From the NCBI GenBank assembly GCA_000739535.1, contig DF820469.1, positions 250,525 to 314,524 on the forward strand: 64,000 nucleotides of DNA. Reading direction: 5' to 3'. The notes beneath the pieces are model-generated. The model was not told the origin of the DNA, made no database searches, and saw only the letters and a list, made by a program, of their open reading frames with translations. This DNA is from Candidatus Vecturithrix granuli. GTDB taxonomy: Bacteria; Moduliflexota; Moduliflexia; Moduliflexales; Moduliflexaceae. Of this stretch, positions 43,786-52,931 are shown in pieces; positions within the stretch are counted from its first letter, which is position 1; every line of letters starts with the position of its first letter. The translations under genes were made by a program, and so were the position numbers.

Positions 43786-44625
43786 ATGAATATACCGGGT
43801 ACGCTCTACATTGTTAGTACGCCGATTGGGAATCTGGAAGATATCACCCTGCGGGCTTTACGGATTCTGAAAGAAGTTGATCTGATCGCCGCTGAAGATA
43901 CCAGACACACGCGAAAGCTCCTTTCAGCTTACGACATTCATACCCCGTTGACCAGTTATTTTGACCAGAATGAAACTCAAAAAAGTGGGTATTTGCTTCA
44001 AAATCTTCTAGACGGAAAATCTATCGCTCTTGTCTCTGATGCCGGAACTCCTGGAATTTCCGATCCGGGCTATGCAGTGATTGTCGCAGCTATTGCCCAA
44101 CAAATCCAGGTCGTTCCAATTCCTGGCCCATCAGCGATTATCACGGCCTTAACCGTCTCAGGATTGGCGCTTGATAGTTTTGTGTTTATTGGTTTCTTGA
44201 CAAATAAACACAGCGCGCGTATCAAACAATTGAAAGCTATTCAATCTGAACAGAAAACATTGGTATGTTATGCGTCGCCGCACCATATTCGCCAGACGCT
44301 CATTGATATTCATAAGATTTTGGGAAATCGCCGGATCGCAGCGGCGCGTGAGCTTACGAAAAAGTTTGAAGAAATTGTACGTGGAACCGTGGAGACCGTG
44401 ATTGAACATTTTTCTGAGAATATTGAAGCGAAAGGAGAGTTTACCCTGGTGATCGAAGGATCTGAAACTCCTGAAAAAAAGGAGATTGATCCGGAGATGA
44501 TTCTGCGCGAACTGCAAAAGTGCATAACTGAGCAAAACTTGAGCAAAAAAGATGCAGTCAAATATGTCGTGGACACGTTTGGCCTTCCGAAAAATCCTGT
44601 ATATCAACAAAGTTTAAAACTTTGA
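43786..44625 (+). CDS. rsmI: 16S rRNA (cytidine-1402-2'-O)-methyltransferase
   Basis: A 279-residue SAM-dependent methyltransferase that modifies C1402 of 16S rRNA. Motifs: 'GTLYIVSTPIGNLEDITLRA', 'DLIAAEDTRHT', 'LVSDAGTPGISDPGY', 'PIPGPSAIITAL', and 'RELTKKFEEIVRGT'. Length is normal. The start MNIPGTLYIV at 43786 gives the standard N-terminus. An in-frame ATG at 43774 has AGAGG only 3 bases away. Ribosome binding is weak for both, because the region is repeat-derived. It may depend on a promoter within or before the repeat. Confidence 0.94.
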   Translation: MNIPGTLYIVSTPIGNLEDITLRALRILKEVDLIAAEDTRHTRKLLSAYDIHTPLTSYFDQNETQKSGYLLQNLLDGKSIALVSDAGTPGISDPGYAVIVAAIAQQIQVVPIPGPSAIITALTVSGLALDSFVFIGFLTNKHSARIKQLKAIQSEQKTLVCYASPHHIRQTLIDIHKILGNRRIAAARELTKKFEEIVRGTVETVIEHFSENIEAKGEFTLVIEGSETPEKKEIDPEMILRELQKCITEQNLSKKDAVKYVVDTFGLPKNPVYQQSLKL

Positions 44626-44640
44626 GTATGATCAATATCA

Positions 44641-44671
44641 ACAAGAGCATCGTCTATTGCGATGCTCTTGT
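44641..44671 (+). terminator. Hairpin after rsmI
   Basis: A 12-bp stem, ACAAGAGCATCG (44641-44652) with CGATGCTCTTGT (44660-44671). There is no strong T-tract. Confidence 0.55.
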
Positions 44672-44700
44672 GAACTGTCCATAAGAGGAGCGTGCCATCT

Positions 44701-45369
44701 ATGCTGAAAAAACTCGGAATCCAATTCTATATTGCAGCGGCCTTGCTTATTATCGGAATTGTATTGACTCAATGGGTTCCGCAAGGAAAATCAATGCCAT
44801 TGCAAAAAGACTTACTCACCTTTCCGGATCAATTGGGCAAGTGGGAAGGAAAACCGCATGAACCCTTTGATCCGAAAATCCTGGAAGTGTTGCGTGTTGA
44901 TGATTATCTGAACCGCTATTATTACAACCCTGAAGGACAATGGATTTCGCTCTATGTCGGGTATTTTCGCGATCAAATGACCGGCGAGATGATTCATTCG
45001 CCTCGTAATTGTCTGCCGGGTTCCGGATGGAATTTTACCGAGATGCAAAACGTAACGCTTGAGGTTCCAGGCAATCCTTCGCTGAAAATCAATGCGGTTC
45101 GTTCAGTCCTGATAAGTGGACAACAACGAATGCTCACTTATTACTGGTATCAGGCGCGCGGGCGATTTTTAACCAGTGAATATTGGGATCGAGTGTATCT
45201 GGTCCTGGACGCTATGCGATACCATCGCACTGACGGCGCATTGATTCGTGTGTTAACCCCTTTACCGAAAGAAGGCAGTTTTGAAGAGATCGAAGCTCAG
45301 ATGCAGGATTTTATTCTCCAATTTACGCCAACCTTAGTTTCTGATTATTTCCCGCCTGCTGTGGGATAA
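44701..45369 (+). CDS. epsI: EpsI family exosortase-associated protein
   Basis: A 222-residue protein with an N-terminal membrane anchor (about residues 9-28, 'FYIAAALLIIGIVLTQWV') and a periplasmic domain carrying the EpsI hallmark 'MIHSPRNCLPGSGW'. EpsI proteins normally accompany exosortase and polysaccharide-export genes, either as a separate gene or fused to the C-terminus of exosortase. AGAGGAG precedes ATG 44701. A GTG at 44692 is too close to that site. No exosortase, PEP-CTERM protein or polysaccharide gene is next to it in this window, so it is an orphan here. It is followed by a terminator at 45395. Confidence 0.85.
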   Translation: MLKKLGIQFYIAAALLIIGIVLTQWVPQGKSMPLQKDLLTFPDQLGKWEGKPHEPFDPKILEVLRVDDYLNRYYYNPEGQWISLYVGYFRDQMTGEMIHSPRNCLPGSGWNFTEMQNVTLEVPGNPSLKINAVRSVLISGQQRMLTYYWYQARGRFLTSEYWDRVYLVLDAMRYHRTDGALIRVLTPLPKEGSFEEIEAQMQDFILQFTPTLVSDYFPPAVG

Positions 45370-45394
45370 TTTTGCAGTTTTTGAGAAACACTTT

Positions 45395-45426
45395 AAAACC
45401 GAGTTTTTTGAAAAAACTCGGTTTTT
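45395..45426. terminator. Bidirectional terminator between epsI and the carbonic anhydrase gene
   Basis: AAAACCGAGTTTTTTGAAAA with AAACTCGGTTTT, followed by more T residues on the plus strand and T-rich on the minus strand. It separates two convergent genes. Confidence 0.85.
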
Positions 45427-45447
45427 TTCTGCTCCAAGAGACCCTTG

Positions 45448-46026
45448 TTATATAACAACTTTACCTGTAGCAAGTTGGTAATAAGCTCCGACGACCTCAA
45501 GGGAGCCATCTTGCACCGCCCGGGATAAAATCGGTTCGGTTGTTTTAATCTGCTCAACTATGCGGGTCATATTGGCTTTGATCGCATTCTCAAGCGCATT
45601 TCCGGCCTGAGTCTTCGCCTGCGAAACCGCCGGTTGGATGGCATTGAGGAGGCTTCCGAGATGTCCATGTACTTCTCCTCCCTGAAGCGCCGCCGTGACA
45701 GCCCCACAGTTCTCGTGACCGACCACCAGAATCAACGGAACGTGCAAATGTTCAACCGCATATTCAAGACTCCCCAGACCAACATCGTCGAGAACATTTC
45801 CAGCGGTGCGAATGACAAAAATGTCGCCCAACCCGAGATCGAAAATCACTTCTGGTGGAATCCGTGAATCTGAACAACCTACTATGGCAGCAAAGGGCTG
45901 TTGGCCGCTGAGCAATTCCGCCCGGCGTTCCGGGGTTTGATGTGGGTGAAGAGCGCGTGACGCCGCAAAACGTTGATTTCCTTCTAGTAATCGCTGTAAT
46001 GCTTGTTTTCCATGGATTGTACTCAT
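45448..46026 (-). CDS. Beta-class carbonic anhydrase
   Basis: A 192-residue zinc enzyme that interconverts CO2 and bicarbonate. The zinc ligands C51, H104 and C107 and the D53-R55 dyad are visible in 'IVGCSDSRIPPE' and 'GHENCGAV'. It has no signal peptide, so it is cytoplasmic, although some members are exported. AGAGAGG precedes the ATG. Transcription runs away from the tRNA-Leu gene on the same strand, with a terminator in between. Confidence 0.93.
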   Translation of the reverse strand: MSTIHGKQALQRLLEGNQRFAASRALHPHQTPERRAELLSGQQPFAAIVGCSDSRIPPEVIFDLGLGDIFVIRTAGNVLDDVGLGSLEYAVEHLHVPLILVVGHENCGAVTAALQGGEVHGHLGSLLNAIQPAVSQAKTQAGNALENAIKANMTRIVEQIKTTEPILSRAVQDGSLEVVGAYYQLATGKVVI

Positions 46027-46061
46027 ATAAGGAACCTCTCTTTCTGAAGAATTTGCGCCAA

Positions 46062-46099
46062 TAAAAAAAGCGTTTCAGATACACCTCTGAAACGCTTTT
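46062..46099 (-). terminator. Terminator of the tRNA-Leu gene
   Basis: On the minus strand AAAAGCGTTTCAGA pairs with TCTGAAACGCTTTT and is followed by further T residues, a strong rho-independent terminator 14 bases after the tRNA. Confidence 0.85.
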
Positions 46100-46112
46100 A
46101 TCAACTCAAATA

Positions 46113-46196
46113 TGCCGGAGGTCGGACTCGAACCGACATGGAGTGAACTCCGCGGGATTTTGAGTCCCGTGCGTCTACCAGTTTCACCACTCCGGC
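46113..46196 (-). tRNA. tRNA-Leu (anticodon CAA)
   Basis: An 84-nt class II tRNA. The acceptor stem GCCGGAG pairs with CTCCGGC plus discriminator A. The anticodon arm CGGGA-CTCAAAA-TCCCG gives anticodon CAA (reads UUG). The long variable arm follows, and the T arm has GGTTCGAGTCC. CCA is not encoded. Confidence 0.95.
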
Positions 46197-46428
46197 GCTG
46201 ACAAAAAACCCATGTATAAAGAAGAGAGAAAGTTGTCAAGAAGAAAAAGCAGAATTTTTGATCTCCTGCGAGATCCTCAGAGGATATGGCACATTCTTCC
46301 TCTTGAAAACCCAATGTGTACTTTACATAGCGTATTTGCTGTTGACAAAAACAACAAACTCCGTAATGAGTATCATAATTTTTATACGAGTAAGTGGAAC
46401 ATTAATGCTACTTCACAATAGAGGAATT

Positions 46429-49041
46429 ATGAATTATCAGGAAGAAAAATCCGTGTTGGCATATCAAGATACGTTAGAACCGATCTACACGTTTACAACA
46501 ACGCCCTCGCTGCCCGCACAACTTGAACGGCTGCGAGATTTGGCCTATAATTTTTACTGGGCCTGGAATCATGATATTATCTTACTCTTCCGGCAACTAG
46601 ACAGTGATTTATGGGAAGAGACTGGTCACAATCCGGTGCTGATGCTCGGCACCATTGATCAGGCGAAATTAAAAGCCGCGATGGCAGATGATGGTTTTCT
46701 GGCGCAATTAGAGCGCATTTCTCATCATTTCGATGCCTATGTCGCCGGCCAATCAACATGGTTCAAACGGTCGCATAGTTCGTTTGCCGCCACATCGCCT
46801 ATTGTCGCCTATTTTTCTGCGGAGTTTGGCGTTACCGAATGTTTATCCATTTTTGCCGGTGGACTCGGCGTGCTTGCCGGCGATCATTTGAAATCAGCAA
46901 GCGATCTTGGCGTCCCGCTGATTGGCGTCGGATTGTTGTATCAACAAGGGTATTTTCGGCAATATCTGAATGAAGCGGGCTGGCAGCAGGAAAATTATGT
47001 AGATAATGATTTCTATACCCTGCCAATCTTTTTGGAACAGAATGCGGCTGGAAAGCCCGTGAAAATCGCACTTGATTTTCCAGGTCGTCAGGTTGTCGCC
47101 CGGGTGTGGCGTGCGCAGGTCGGGCGCGTCAGTTTGTATCTGCTGGATACCAATGTGCCGGAAAATACGGCTGAGGATCGCCGCATTACTCACCAACTGT
47201 ATGGAGGCGACAATGAAATGCGGCTCAAGCAGGAATTTGTACTTGGGATCGGAGGATTTCGCGCATTGGAACAATTGCAGATTACCCCGACAGTGTATCA
47301 CATGAATGAGGGACATTCCGCTTTTCTTGCGATTGAACGGATACGGCGGTTGATGGAACAATATAAACTTTCCTTTGAAGAAGCTCGCGAAGCCGCTTCT
47401 GCCGGTCTGGTATTTACCACACACACACCAGTGCCCGCCGGCCACGATTACTTCCCGCCGGAATTGATGGACCGCTACTTTACCCCGTATTACAATGCCA
47501 TGCAGCTTCCTCGCAAGGAGTTTTTAGCATTGGGATGCAAAGTTCCTGAAAATGAGAAGGAACCCTTTTGTATGACGGTGCTGGCCCTGCGTATGGCCGC
47601 CTATAGCAATGGGGTAAGCCGGTTACATGGCAATGTCAGCCGCCAAATGTGGCAAAGCCTCTGGCCTGGTGTGCCGCAAAGTGAAATTCCGATCGGGCAC
47701 ATTACCAATGGCGTGCATTTCCTGTCCTGGATTTCGCGGGAAATGAAACAACTCTATGATCGTTATCTGGGGTTACGTTGGCGACGAGAACCGGCCGAAA
47801 AAGCCGTGTGGGAAAAAGCGGAACATATTGCCACGAATGAACTCTGGCTTACGCACGAACGTCGCCGAGAACGTCTTGTGGCGTTTGCACGCCGCAGATT
47901 ACGGATGCAGCTCATGCAACGCGGCGCTACCCAGGCGGAACTCGAAGCCGCGGATGAAGTGCTCGATCCAGAGGCATTGACGATTGGATTCAGCCGGCGA
48001 TTTGCCACGTATAAACGCGCCACGCTGATTTTACGCGATCCTGACCGCTTAGCGCGAATTCTGAATAATCCGGAATGTCCGGTACAGATTATTTTCGCCG
48101 GAAAAGCTCATCCGAAAGATGAACCCGGCAAAACATTGATTCAGCAAATTATCGGGATGGCGCGTCAGGATCGCTTCCGTCGCCGTCTGGTCTTCCTTGA
48201 AGACTACGATATGTCGGTCGCGCGCTATCTGGTGCAGGGCGCAGATGTATGGCTCAATACCCCTTTACGTCCCCGCGAGGCCAGTGGCACTAGCGGAATG
48301 AAAGCGGTGGCCAACGGTGTGCTGAATATGAGCATTCTGGATGGCTGGTGGGATGAAGCCTATCAGCCAGATGTCGGCTGGGCGATTGGTCGTCAAGAAA
48401 TGTATGACAACCGCGAATATCAGGATGCGATTGAGGCCGAAAACCTGTATGGTCTGTTAGAACGAGAAGTGATCCCAACGTTTTACGATCGCAGTGCTGA
48501 CGGGTTGCCGCGCCGTTGGATTGCACACATAAAAGCCAATATCAAACAATTGTGTCATTTCTTTAACACGCACCGCATGGTTGAAGATTATACCAGTAAC
48601 TTTTATTTACCGGCGGCCGAGCAATTCCGAAAGCTTACTGCCGACAATATGACCCGGGCAAAGCAGTTAACCGCCTGGATTAAGCATGTCCGGGAAAATT
48701 GGGAGAAAGTCCGGGTTGAACTTGTCGAAAAAGGCCCGGCAAAGGATTTACAAGTCGGTGAAGAGTTTAGTATTCAGGTTCGGGTGCATTTGGGAAATCT
48801 AAATCCTGAAGATGTTGAAGTGATGTTGTATCTTGGCCGCATGAATGCGGCGAGGAAAATTGTGGAGGCCAGAAAAATCCCAATGAAGTTTGTTGGCGGA
48901 GATTATGAATGGGTGCCTGTGTATGAAGCAAGCAATATCATCTGCGAGCATAGCGGCATGCACGGCTATACTGTGCGCGTCACACCGAAGCATGAAGATT
49001 TGACGAAACCTTTCCTGCCCGGACTGATTGTGTGGGCTTAG
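46429..49041 (+). CDS. glgP: Alpha-glucan phosphorylase (GT35)
   Basis: An 870-residue glycogen/maltodextrin phosphorylase of the shorter, non-animal type found in many bacteria and archaea. It releases glucose 1-phosphate from alpha-1,4-glucan using PLP. Marks: 'NFYWAWNHD' at the N-terminus, 'YFSAEFGVTECLSIFAGGLG', 'MNEGHSAFLAIERIR', 'FTTHTPVPAGHD', and the PLP region 'EASGTSGMKAVANG'. The C-terminal part has an Ig-like domain of about 120 residues. The start MNYQEEKSVLAYQD at 46429 follows GAGGAAT. An upstream in-frame ATG at 46258 would add unlikely hydrophobic sequence. A family B repeat begins at its stop codon. Confidence 0.93.
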   Translation: MNYQEEKSVLAYQDTLEPIYTFTTTPSLPAQLERLRDLAYNFYWAWNHDIILLFRQLDSDLWEETGHNPVLMLGTIDQAKLKAAMADDGFLAQLERISHHFDAYVAGQSTWFKRSHSSFAATSPIVAYFSAEFGVTECLSIFAGGLGVLAGDHLKSASDLGVPLIGVGLLYQQGYFRQYLNEAGWQQENYVDNDFYTLPIFLEQNAAGKPVKIALDFPGRQVVARVWRAQVGRVSLYLLDTNVPENTAEDRRITHQLYGGDNEMRLKQEFVLGIGGFRALEQLQITPTVYHMNEGHSAFLAIERIRRLMEQYKLSFEEAREAASAGLVFTTHTPVPAGHDYFPPELMDRYFTPYYNAMQLPRKEFLALGCKVPENEKEPFCMTVLALRMAAYSNGVSRLHGNVSRQMWQSLWPGVPQSEIPIGHITNGVHFLSWISREMKQLYDRYLGLRWRREPAEKAVWEKAEHIATNELWLTHERRRERLVAFARRRLRMQLMQRGATQAELEAADEVLDPEALTIGFSRRFATYKRATLILRDPDRLARILNNPECPVQIIFAGKAHPKDEPGKTLIQQIIGMARQDRFRRRLVFLEDYDMSVARYLVQGADVWLNTPLRPREASGTSGMKAVANGVLNMSILDGWWDEAYQPDVGWAIGRQEMYDNREYQDAIEAENLYGLLEREVIPTFYDRSADGLPRRWIAHIKANIKQLCHFFNTHRMVEDYTSNFYLPAAEQFRKLTADNMTRAKQLTAWIKHVRENWEKVRVELVEKGPAKDLQVGEEFSIQVRVHLGNLNPEDVEVMLYLGRMNAARKIVEARKIPMKFVGGDYEWVPVYEASNIICEHSGMHGYTVRVTPKHEDLTKPFLPGLIVWA

Positions 49042-49090
49042 GAGTGCAAAAGCTCTGCTTTCGCCGTCAAAGCAGAGCTTTGACACTCCG
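49041..49090. repeat. Palindromic repeat, family B (after glgP)
   Basis: GGAGTGCAAAAGCTCTGCTT and AAAGCAGAGCTTTGACACTC pair as a hairpin. It starts at the last base of the glgP stop codon. Confidence 0.85.
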
Positions 49091-49137
49091 GTTGAGCGTC
49101 CTGCCAAAGATCTGAATCTGGCAGAAGGAGCGGGTGT

Positions 49138-50448
49138 TTACTCAAAAACCGATTCTCTCCACGCGCCAAGTTCAATCAGATCAAATCCAGGCGGAGGCGT
49201 GGTGAAAATCGCCGGATCATAAGAAATCTCTGTCGCTGCCGCTTGATTGCCTGTAATAGTAATATTGCGTCCAAACAGGCTGCCTGTGATTATTTCCCCT
49301 GATGTTTCACTGATAAGTGTCAGATCTCCCAAAACGTAGATCAGCCCGGTAATGTGGTTCTCAGCGATACTGTCGGACTTATTCGCTAAATCTTCGCGAA
49401 ATGTCATGCTTAGGGGTTTTGCGCTGATCAAAGCGGGAAAATGATTGGAAGATGTGTTGAGCGGCTCGATCATGAACGAGCCTTTGAGCAAAACAGTATC
49501 TGACGGATAATCTGACGGGATGACCACTGTACCGTACACATTGAAAGCTGTCAGGCTTGCTTCAGGAACCTCAAAAGACAGATAAAAGATTCGCGCAGGG
49601 TTATTTGTGCTGCTGACATCGCTGCTAAAGAGTTCGATCGTCTCTTCAGGGGTTTCCGGATTTTCATCCAAATCGAGTAAAAGCGTATCATGAATTAAGG
49701 GTTGGGCTTCACAGAAGATCGGGGCGCCGTCAATTCCGGTACATGGATACGTCCAACTATAAAAATCTATCGCTAATTCAGGAAAAGAAATCTCCGGTTC
49801 TAATGTGCCAATGTCAGAGGAGATGTGATCTCCCTCAATCGTTCCTTGATTGAGCACTGGCGTTGTTGAAGCGGTGACATTACCCGTAATTGTGACTGAT
49901 GGGCCGACCTCAATCGTCGCATGGCCGTGTACATTGCCTTCGATGGTGCATTGCCCTGTCAATGTGACTTGATTTTCAGCAAATACGACAAAGGGCTTGA
50001 TGGTGATTTCACGTTCGATTGCCCGCGTTGCTGAAGCCTGCCAGCCGGAAATTCTCGCTGCACCGCACAGGATAAAATGATACACAGAGGGAGGAAGGAA
50101 ACGGGTACTGATCTCAAGATAACCCGGATTCCCGCCAACCTCGTAAGCTATCGGGCCATAAGCCGCGCTCTCTTGTCGAAGGTTGGCAATCCCCAGCGCT
50201 ATCGCACTTTCAGCACCGTAAAATGCCTGATTTGAACGATATTCGAAGTCTGACAGGCGAATTTCTGTCATCGTGATGATCAGGAGAGTTCCGGCGGCCA
50301 AAAACATCATGACTGTCAAGATCAATACCATAAAAAGCACCACGCCGGGAGATGCCTGAATTTGTGTCTGGCGCATGGAATCAACCCGCAAGGCATAACA
50401 TAGCGAATAGTCGTTCTTGACCCATTGCTTGACGCTCAGCAATAACAT
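49138..50448 (-). CDS. PilX-like pilus assembly protein
   Basis: A 436-residue protein with a PilX-type N-terminus: a hydrophobic helix 'GVVLFMVLILTVMMFLAAGT' at about residues 35-54 followed by 'DFEYRSNQAFYGAESAIALG'. The rest is a long beta-rich domain with alternating T-G-N turns ('TIEGNVHGHATIEVGPSVTI'), like a beta-helix or bactofilin-like repeat. PilX proteins are minor components of type IV pili. AAGGTGA lies just before ATG 50448. A shorter start at 50376 lacks a site. It stands next to the PilB-like genes. Confidence 0.7.
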   Translation of the reverse strand: MLLLSVKQWVKNDYSLCYALRVDSMRQTQIQASPGVVLFMVLILTVMMFLAAGTLLIITMTEIRLSDFEYRSNQAFYGAESAIALGIANLRQESAAYGPIAYEVGGNPGYLEISTRFLPPSVYHFILCGAARISGWQASATRAIEREITIKPFVVFAENQVTLTGQCTIEGNVHGHATIEVGPSVTITGNVTASTTPVLNQGTIEGDHISSDIGTLEPEISFPELAIDFYSWTYPCTGIDGAPIFCEAQPLIHDTLLLDLDENPETPEETIELFSSDVSSTNNPARIFYLSFEVPEASLTAFNVYGTVVIPSDYPSDTVLLKGSFMIEPLNTSSNHFPALISAKPLSMTFREDLANKSDSIAENHITGLIYVLGDLTLISETSGEIITGSLFGRNITITGNQAAATEISYDPAIFTTPPPGFDLIELGAWRESVFE

Positions 50449-50462
50449 ACACTCACCTTAAA

Positions 50463-50519
50463 CCGGAGTGACAACGAAAGCTCTACTTTCGCTGTCAAAG
50501 CAGAGCTTTGACACTCCGG
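50463..50519. repeat. Palindromic repeat, family B (between pilus genes)
   Basis: CCGGAGTGACAACGAAAGCT and AGCTTTGACACTCCGG form the outer stem. The left arm has CTCTACTTT where the consensus is CTCTGCTTT. It lies just upstream of the PilX-like gene, on the far side of its ribosome site. Confidence 0.8.
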
Positions 50520-50534
50520 CTCTCTGGTGTCAAC

Positions 50535-52886
50535 TTAACTGCCTGATACGATACCCGCTTCTGACAGTTCATGTTGTTCTTCAGGGAAATGGTGATACGA
50601 ACGACGCAGCACAGTCTCGATCCGAGCCAAAAATTCTTCAGCATTAAAAGGCTTGGTGATATAGTCATCCGCGCCGGAACTAAGTCCCTGTAATTTCTCT
50701 TCGACCGTATCCTGAGCAGTCAGCATCACGACTGGCATGAACATGGTGGACATGGTTGAACGGATAGTTTTGCACACATCAAAGCCATTCTTTTTCGGCA
50801 TGTTCACATCCAGAATCACCATATCCGGCAATTCAGCGTGAATCTTCGCCAGAGCTTCTTCGCCATCCTCGGCCTGAAGCACATGATACCCCTGCTGCGT
50901 GAGCAACAATTTGAGCATTTCCCGGACAGGGGCTTCATCATCAGCGGTTAAAATGCGCGTGGCATAGGGATCCACAGTTTGTTGCAGGGGAATCACCGTG
51001 GATTTCTCCAACAATTTTTGTGATGCCATATCAGCAGAAACGACAATCCGAGTTCCGCAAAATGGACAAAATCGCCAGGCGCGATCCAGATTCGCCTGGC
51101 AATGTAGGCACATTTGCGCCGTTTTCACGACGATTTCTTCATTTTCAGAGCAAGCTGGAGTAGCAGACACCTCATCATGATCTACAGGGCACACTCTGAC
51201 CACTTCTTCGATGGTCGTGATCCCTTCTTTGATCTTTTCGATGCCATCCTCTAACATCGTCTGCATCCCGGCCTGACGGGCAAGACGTTTCAATGCGATT
51301 TGCGTCGGACGGTTGGCGATCTCTTCGCTGATCTGGTCGCTTTGCATGAACATTTCATACACTCCAATCTGACCGTAATAGCCTGATTGTTGACACGCCG
51401 GACAACCATTTCCCTTATAACAAGTGAAGACCGATTGATGATCTGATAATCCGATTTGGGAGAGTTCTTCTTTTGTCGGCGTGTACGAGGTTTTGCAATG
51501 CGGACAAATCCGGCGCACCAGGCGTTGGGCAATCACCGCCAGCAAATTTGAGGCCAGAACATCAGGGGCAAGTCCCAGATGAAATAAGCGATTGACGGTT
51601 GATACAGCGTCATTTGTATGCAGGGTGCTCAACACAAGATGTCCGGTCTCAGCAGCCTGCATGGCGATTTCCGCGGTCTCCGCGTCACGAATTTCTCCGA
51701 CCAGAATAACGTTCGGATCCTGGCGCAGAATGGAACGCAATCCGCTGGCAAAGGTCAATCCGGCTTTGGGATTGACTTGCACCTGATTAATGCCTTCTAA
51801 TTGATATTCAATCGGATCTTCCACCGTGACAATGTTTTTGGTGACATCTTTGATGGCGTTGAGCGAGGCGTACAAGGTCGTGGTCTTGCCGCTGCCTGTC
51901 GGTCCTGTGACAAGAATCCAACCCTGCGGCTGCTGAAGCGTTTTGCGAAGAAGGTTCAATTGCCGCGGCGCTATACCTAAGCGCGTTAAGTCGTGGGCCG
52001 AGGTTTTTTGATCAAGAATTCGAATGACGACTTTTTCTCCGAAATTCGTTAAAAGTGTTGAAACGCGCAGATCAATTTTGCGCTGATCATAGGTCACGCG
52101 AATGCGGCCATCCTGGGGTTTCCGGTGTTCGGCAATATCCATGCCTGCAATGACTTTAAGGCGAGAAATGAGCGGTAATTGCAGCCAATGAGGCACACGA
52201 ATGCCTCGTGATAACAGACCGTCAATTCTGTAACGGACATTCACATGCTTGGCAGTGGATTCAATGTGGATATCGCTGGCGCGTTTTTTAATGCCATCAG
52301 CGATGAGTAAATTCGCCAGTTTCACGACCTGGCTGCCTTCGCTGATTTTCCGAACTTCAGAAATATCAACACTCTGGTCTCGATTCTCCTGATTTTCAAC
52401 ATTGATTGATGTTTTTTCCGCAACATGTTCTAACATGCTGCCGACATATTCATCAACGTTATAATGTTTGCGCACAGTTTCTCGTAACTGGCTGGGCGGA
52501 GCAATTAAGGGCCGCACTTGCATGCCGGTGTGAAATTCAATCCGCTGAATCACATCTACATCCAGGGGATTTTCCATCGCCAGATAGAGGGTTTTGTCTT
52601 GAATAAACAGGGGTAGAATATTGCGTTTTGCTGCTAATCTTTCCGGTGCAAGCTGCACAACTTCCTGGCTAATCAAGGCGCCATCGACATCAACATAACG
52701 AACATGTAAGAGTTCAGAGACCGCCCGGCAGATTTCCTGTTCCGACACCCACCCCATCTCAACCAGAATTTGCCCTAAAAGCTGCTGTTTCCCTTCCTGT
52801 ACCTGTAAGGCTTCCTCTAACTGCGCCTGCGTGATAATACACGCTTCCACTAACAACTCCCCCAAACGCTTTTTTTTCCTTGTCAT
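50535..52886 (-). CDS. PilB/GspE-type secretion ATPase fused to a response-regulator receiver domain
   Basis: A 783-residue cytoplasmic protein. Residues 5-145: MshEN domain with the c-di-GMP-type repeats 'RLGELLVEACIITQAQLEEA' and 'LLGQILVEMGWVSEQEI'. Residues 185-285: N2 domain. About 295-560: ATPase, with Walker A 'GPTGSGKT' (328-335), Asp box 'VTVEDPIEY', Walker B 'ILVGEIRDAE' and His box 'LSTLHTND', plus a CPHC/CPAC zinc element. About 590-615: a second zinc ribbon 'CLHCQANLDRAWRFCPFCG'. 644-765: receiver domain with D693 in 'MVILDVNMP' and K at 'ITKPF'. All catalytic motifs are intact, so it should power pilus extension or secretion. The receiver fusion is unusual. AAGGAGAAGGAGG precedes the ATG. 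It is coupled by a short spacer to the pseudo-ATPase gene upstream. Confidence 0.92.
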   Translation of the reverse strand: MTRKKKRLGELLVEACIITQAQLEEALQVQEGKQQLLGQILVEMGWVSEQEICRAVSELLHVRYVDVDGALISQEVVQLAPERLAAKRNILPLFIQDKTLYLAMENPLDVDVIQRIEFHTGMQVRPLIAPPSQLRETVRKHYNVDEYVGSMLEHVAEKTSINVENQENRDQSVDISEVRKISEGSQVVKLANLLIADGIKKRASDIHIESTAKHVNVRYRIDGLLSRGIRVPHWLQLPLISRLKVIAGMDIAEHRKPQDGRIRVTYDQRKIDLRVSTLLTNFGEKVVIRILDQKTSAHDLTRLGIAPRQLNLLRKTLQQPQGWILVTGPTGSGKTTTLYASLNAIKDVTKNIVTVEDPIEYQLEGINQVQVNPKAGLTFASGLRSILRQDPNVILVGEIRDAETAEIAMQAAETGHLVLSTLHTNDAVSTVNRLFHLGLAPDVLASNLLAVIAQRLVRRICPHCKTSYTPTKEELSQIGLSDHQSVFTCYKGNGCPACQQSGYYGQIGVYEMFMQSDQISEEIANRPTQIALKRLARQAGMQTMLEDGIEKIKEGITTIEEVVRVCPVDHDEVSATPACSENEEIVVKTAQMCLHCQANLDRAWRFCPFCGTRIVVSADMASQKLLEKSTVIPLQQTVDPYATRILTADDEAPVREMLKLLLTQQGYHVLQAEDGEEALAKIHAELPDMVILDVNMPKKNGFDVCKTIRSTMSTMFMPVVMLTAQDTVEEKLQGLSSGADDYITKPFNAEEFLARIETVLRRSYHHFPEEQHELSEAGIVSGS

Positions 52887-52931
52887 ACCTCCTTCTCCTT
52901 TCTTACAATCTTTTTACAGGATATTTGCAGA

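Noticed and set aside
13735..46026. Functional link between the sAC-like cyclase (bicarbonate-regulated in animals) and the carbonic anhydrase gene
   Set aside because: The genes are 28 kb apart in unrelated contexts, and the bicarbonate-binding residues of ADCY10 do not appear conserved in the cyclase.
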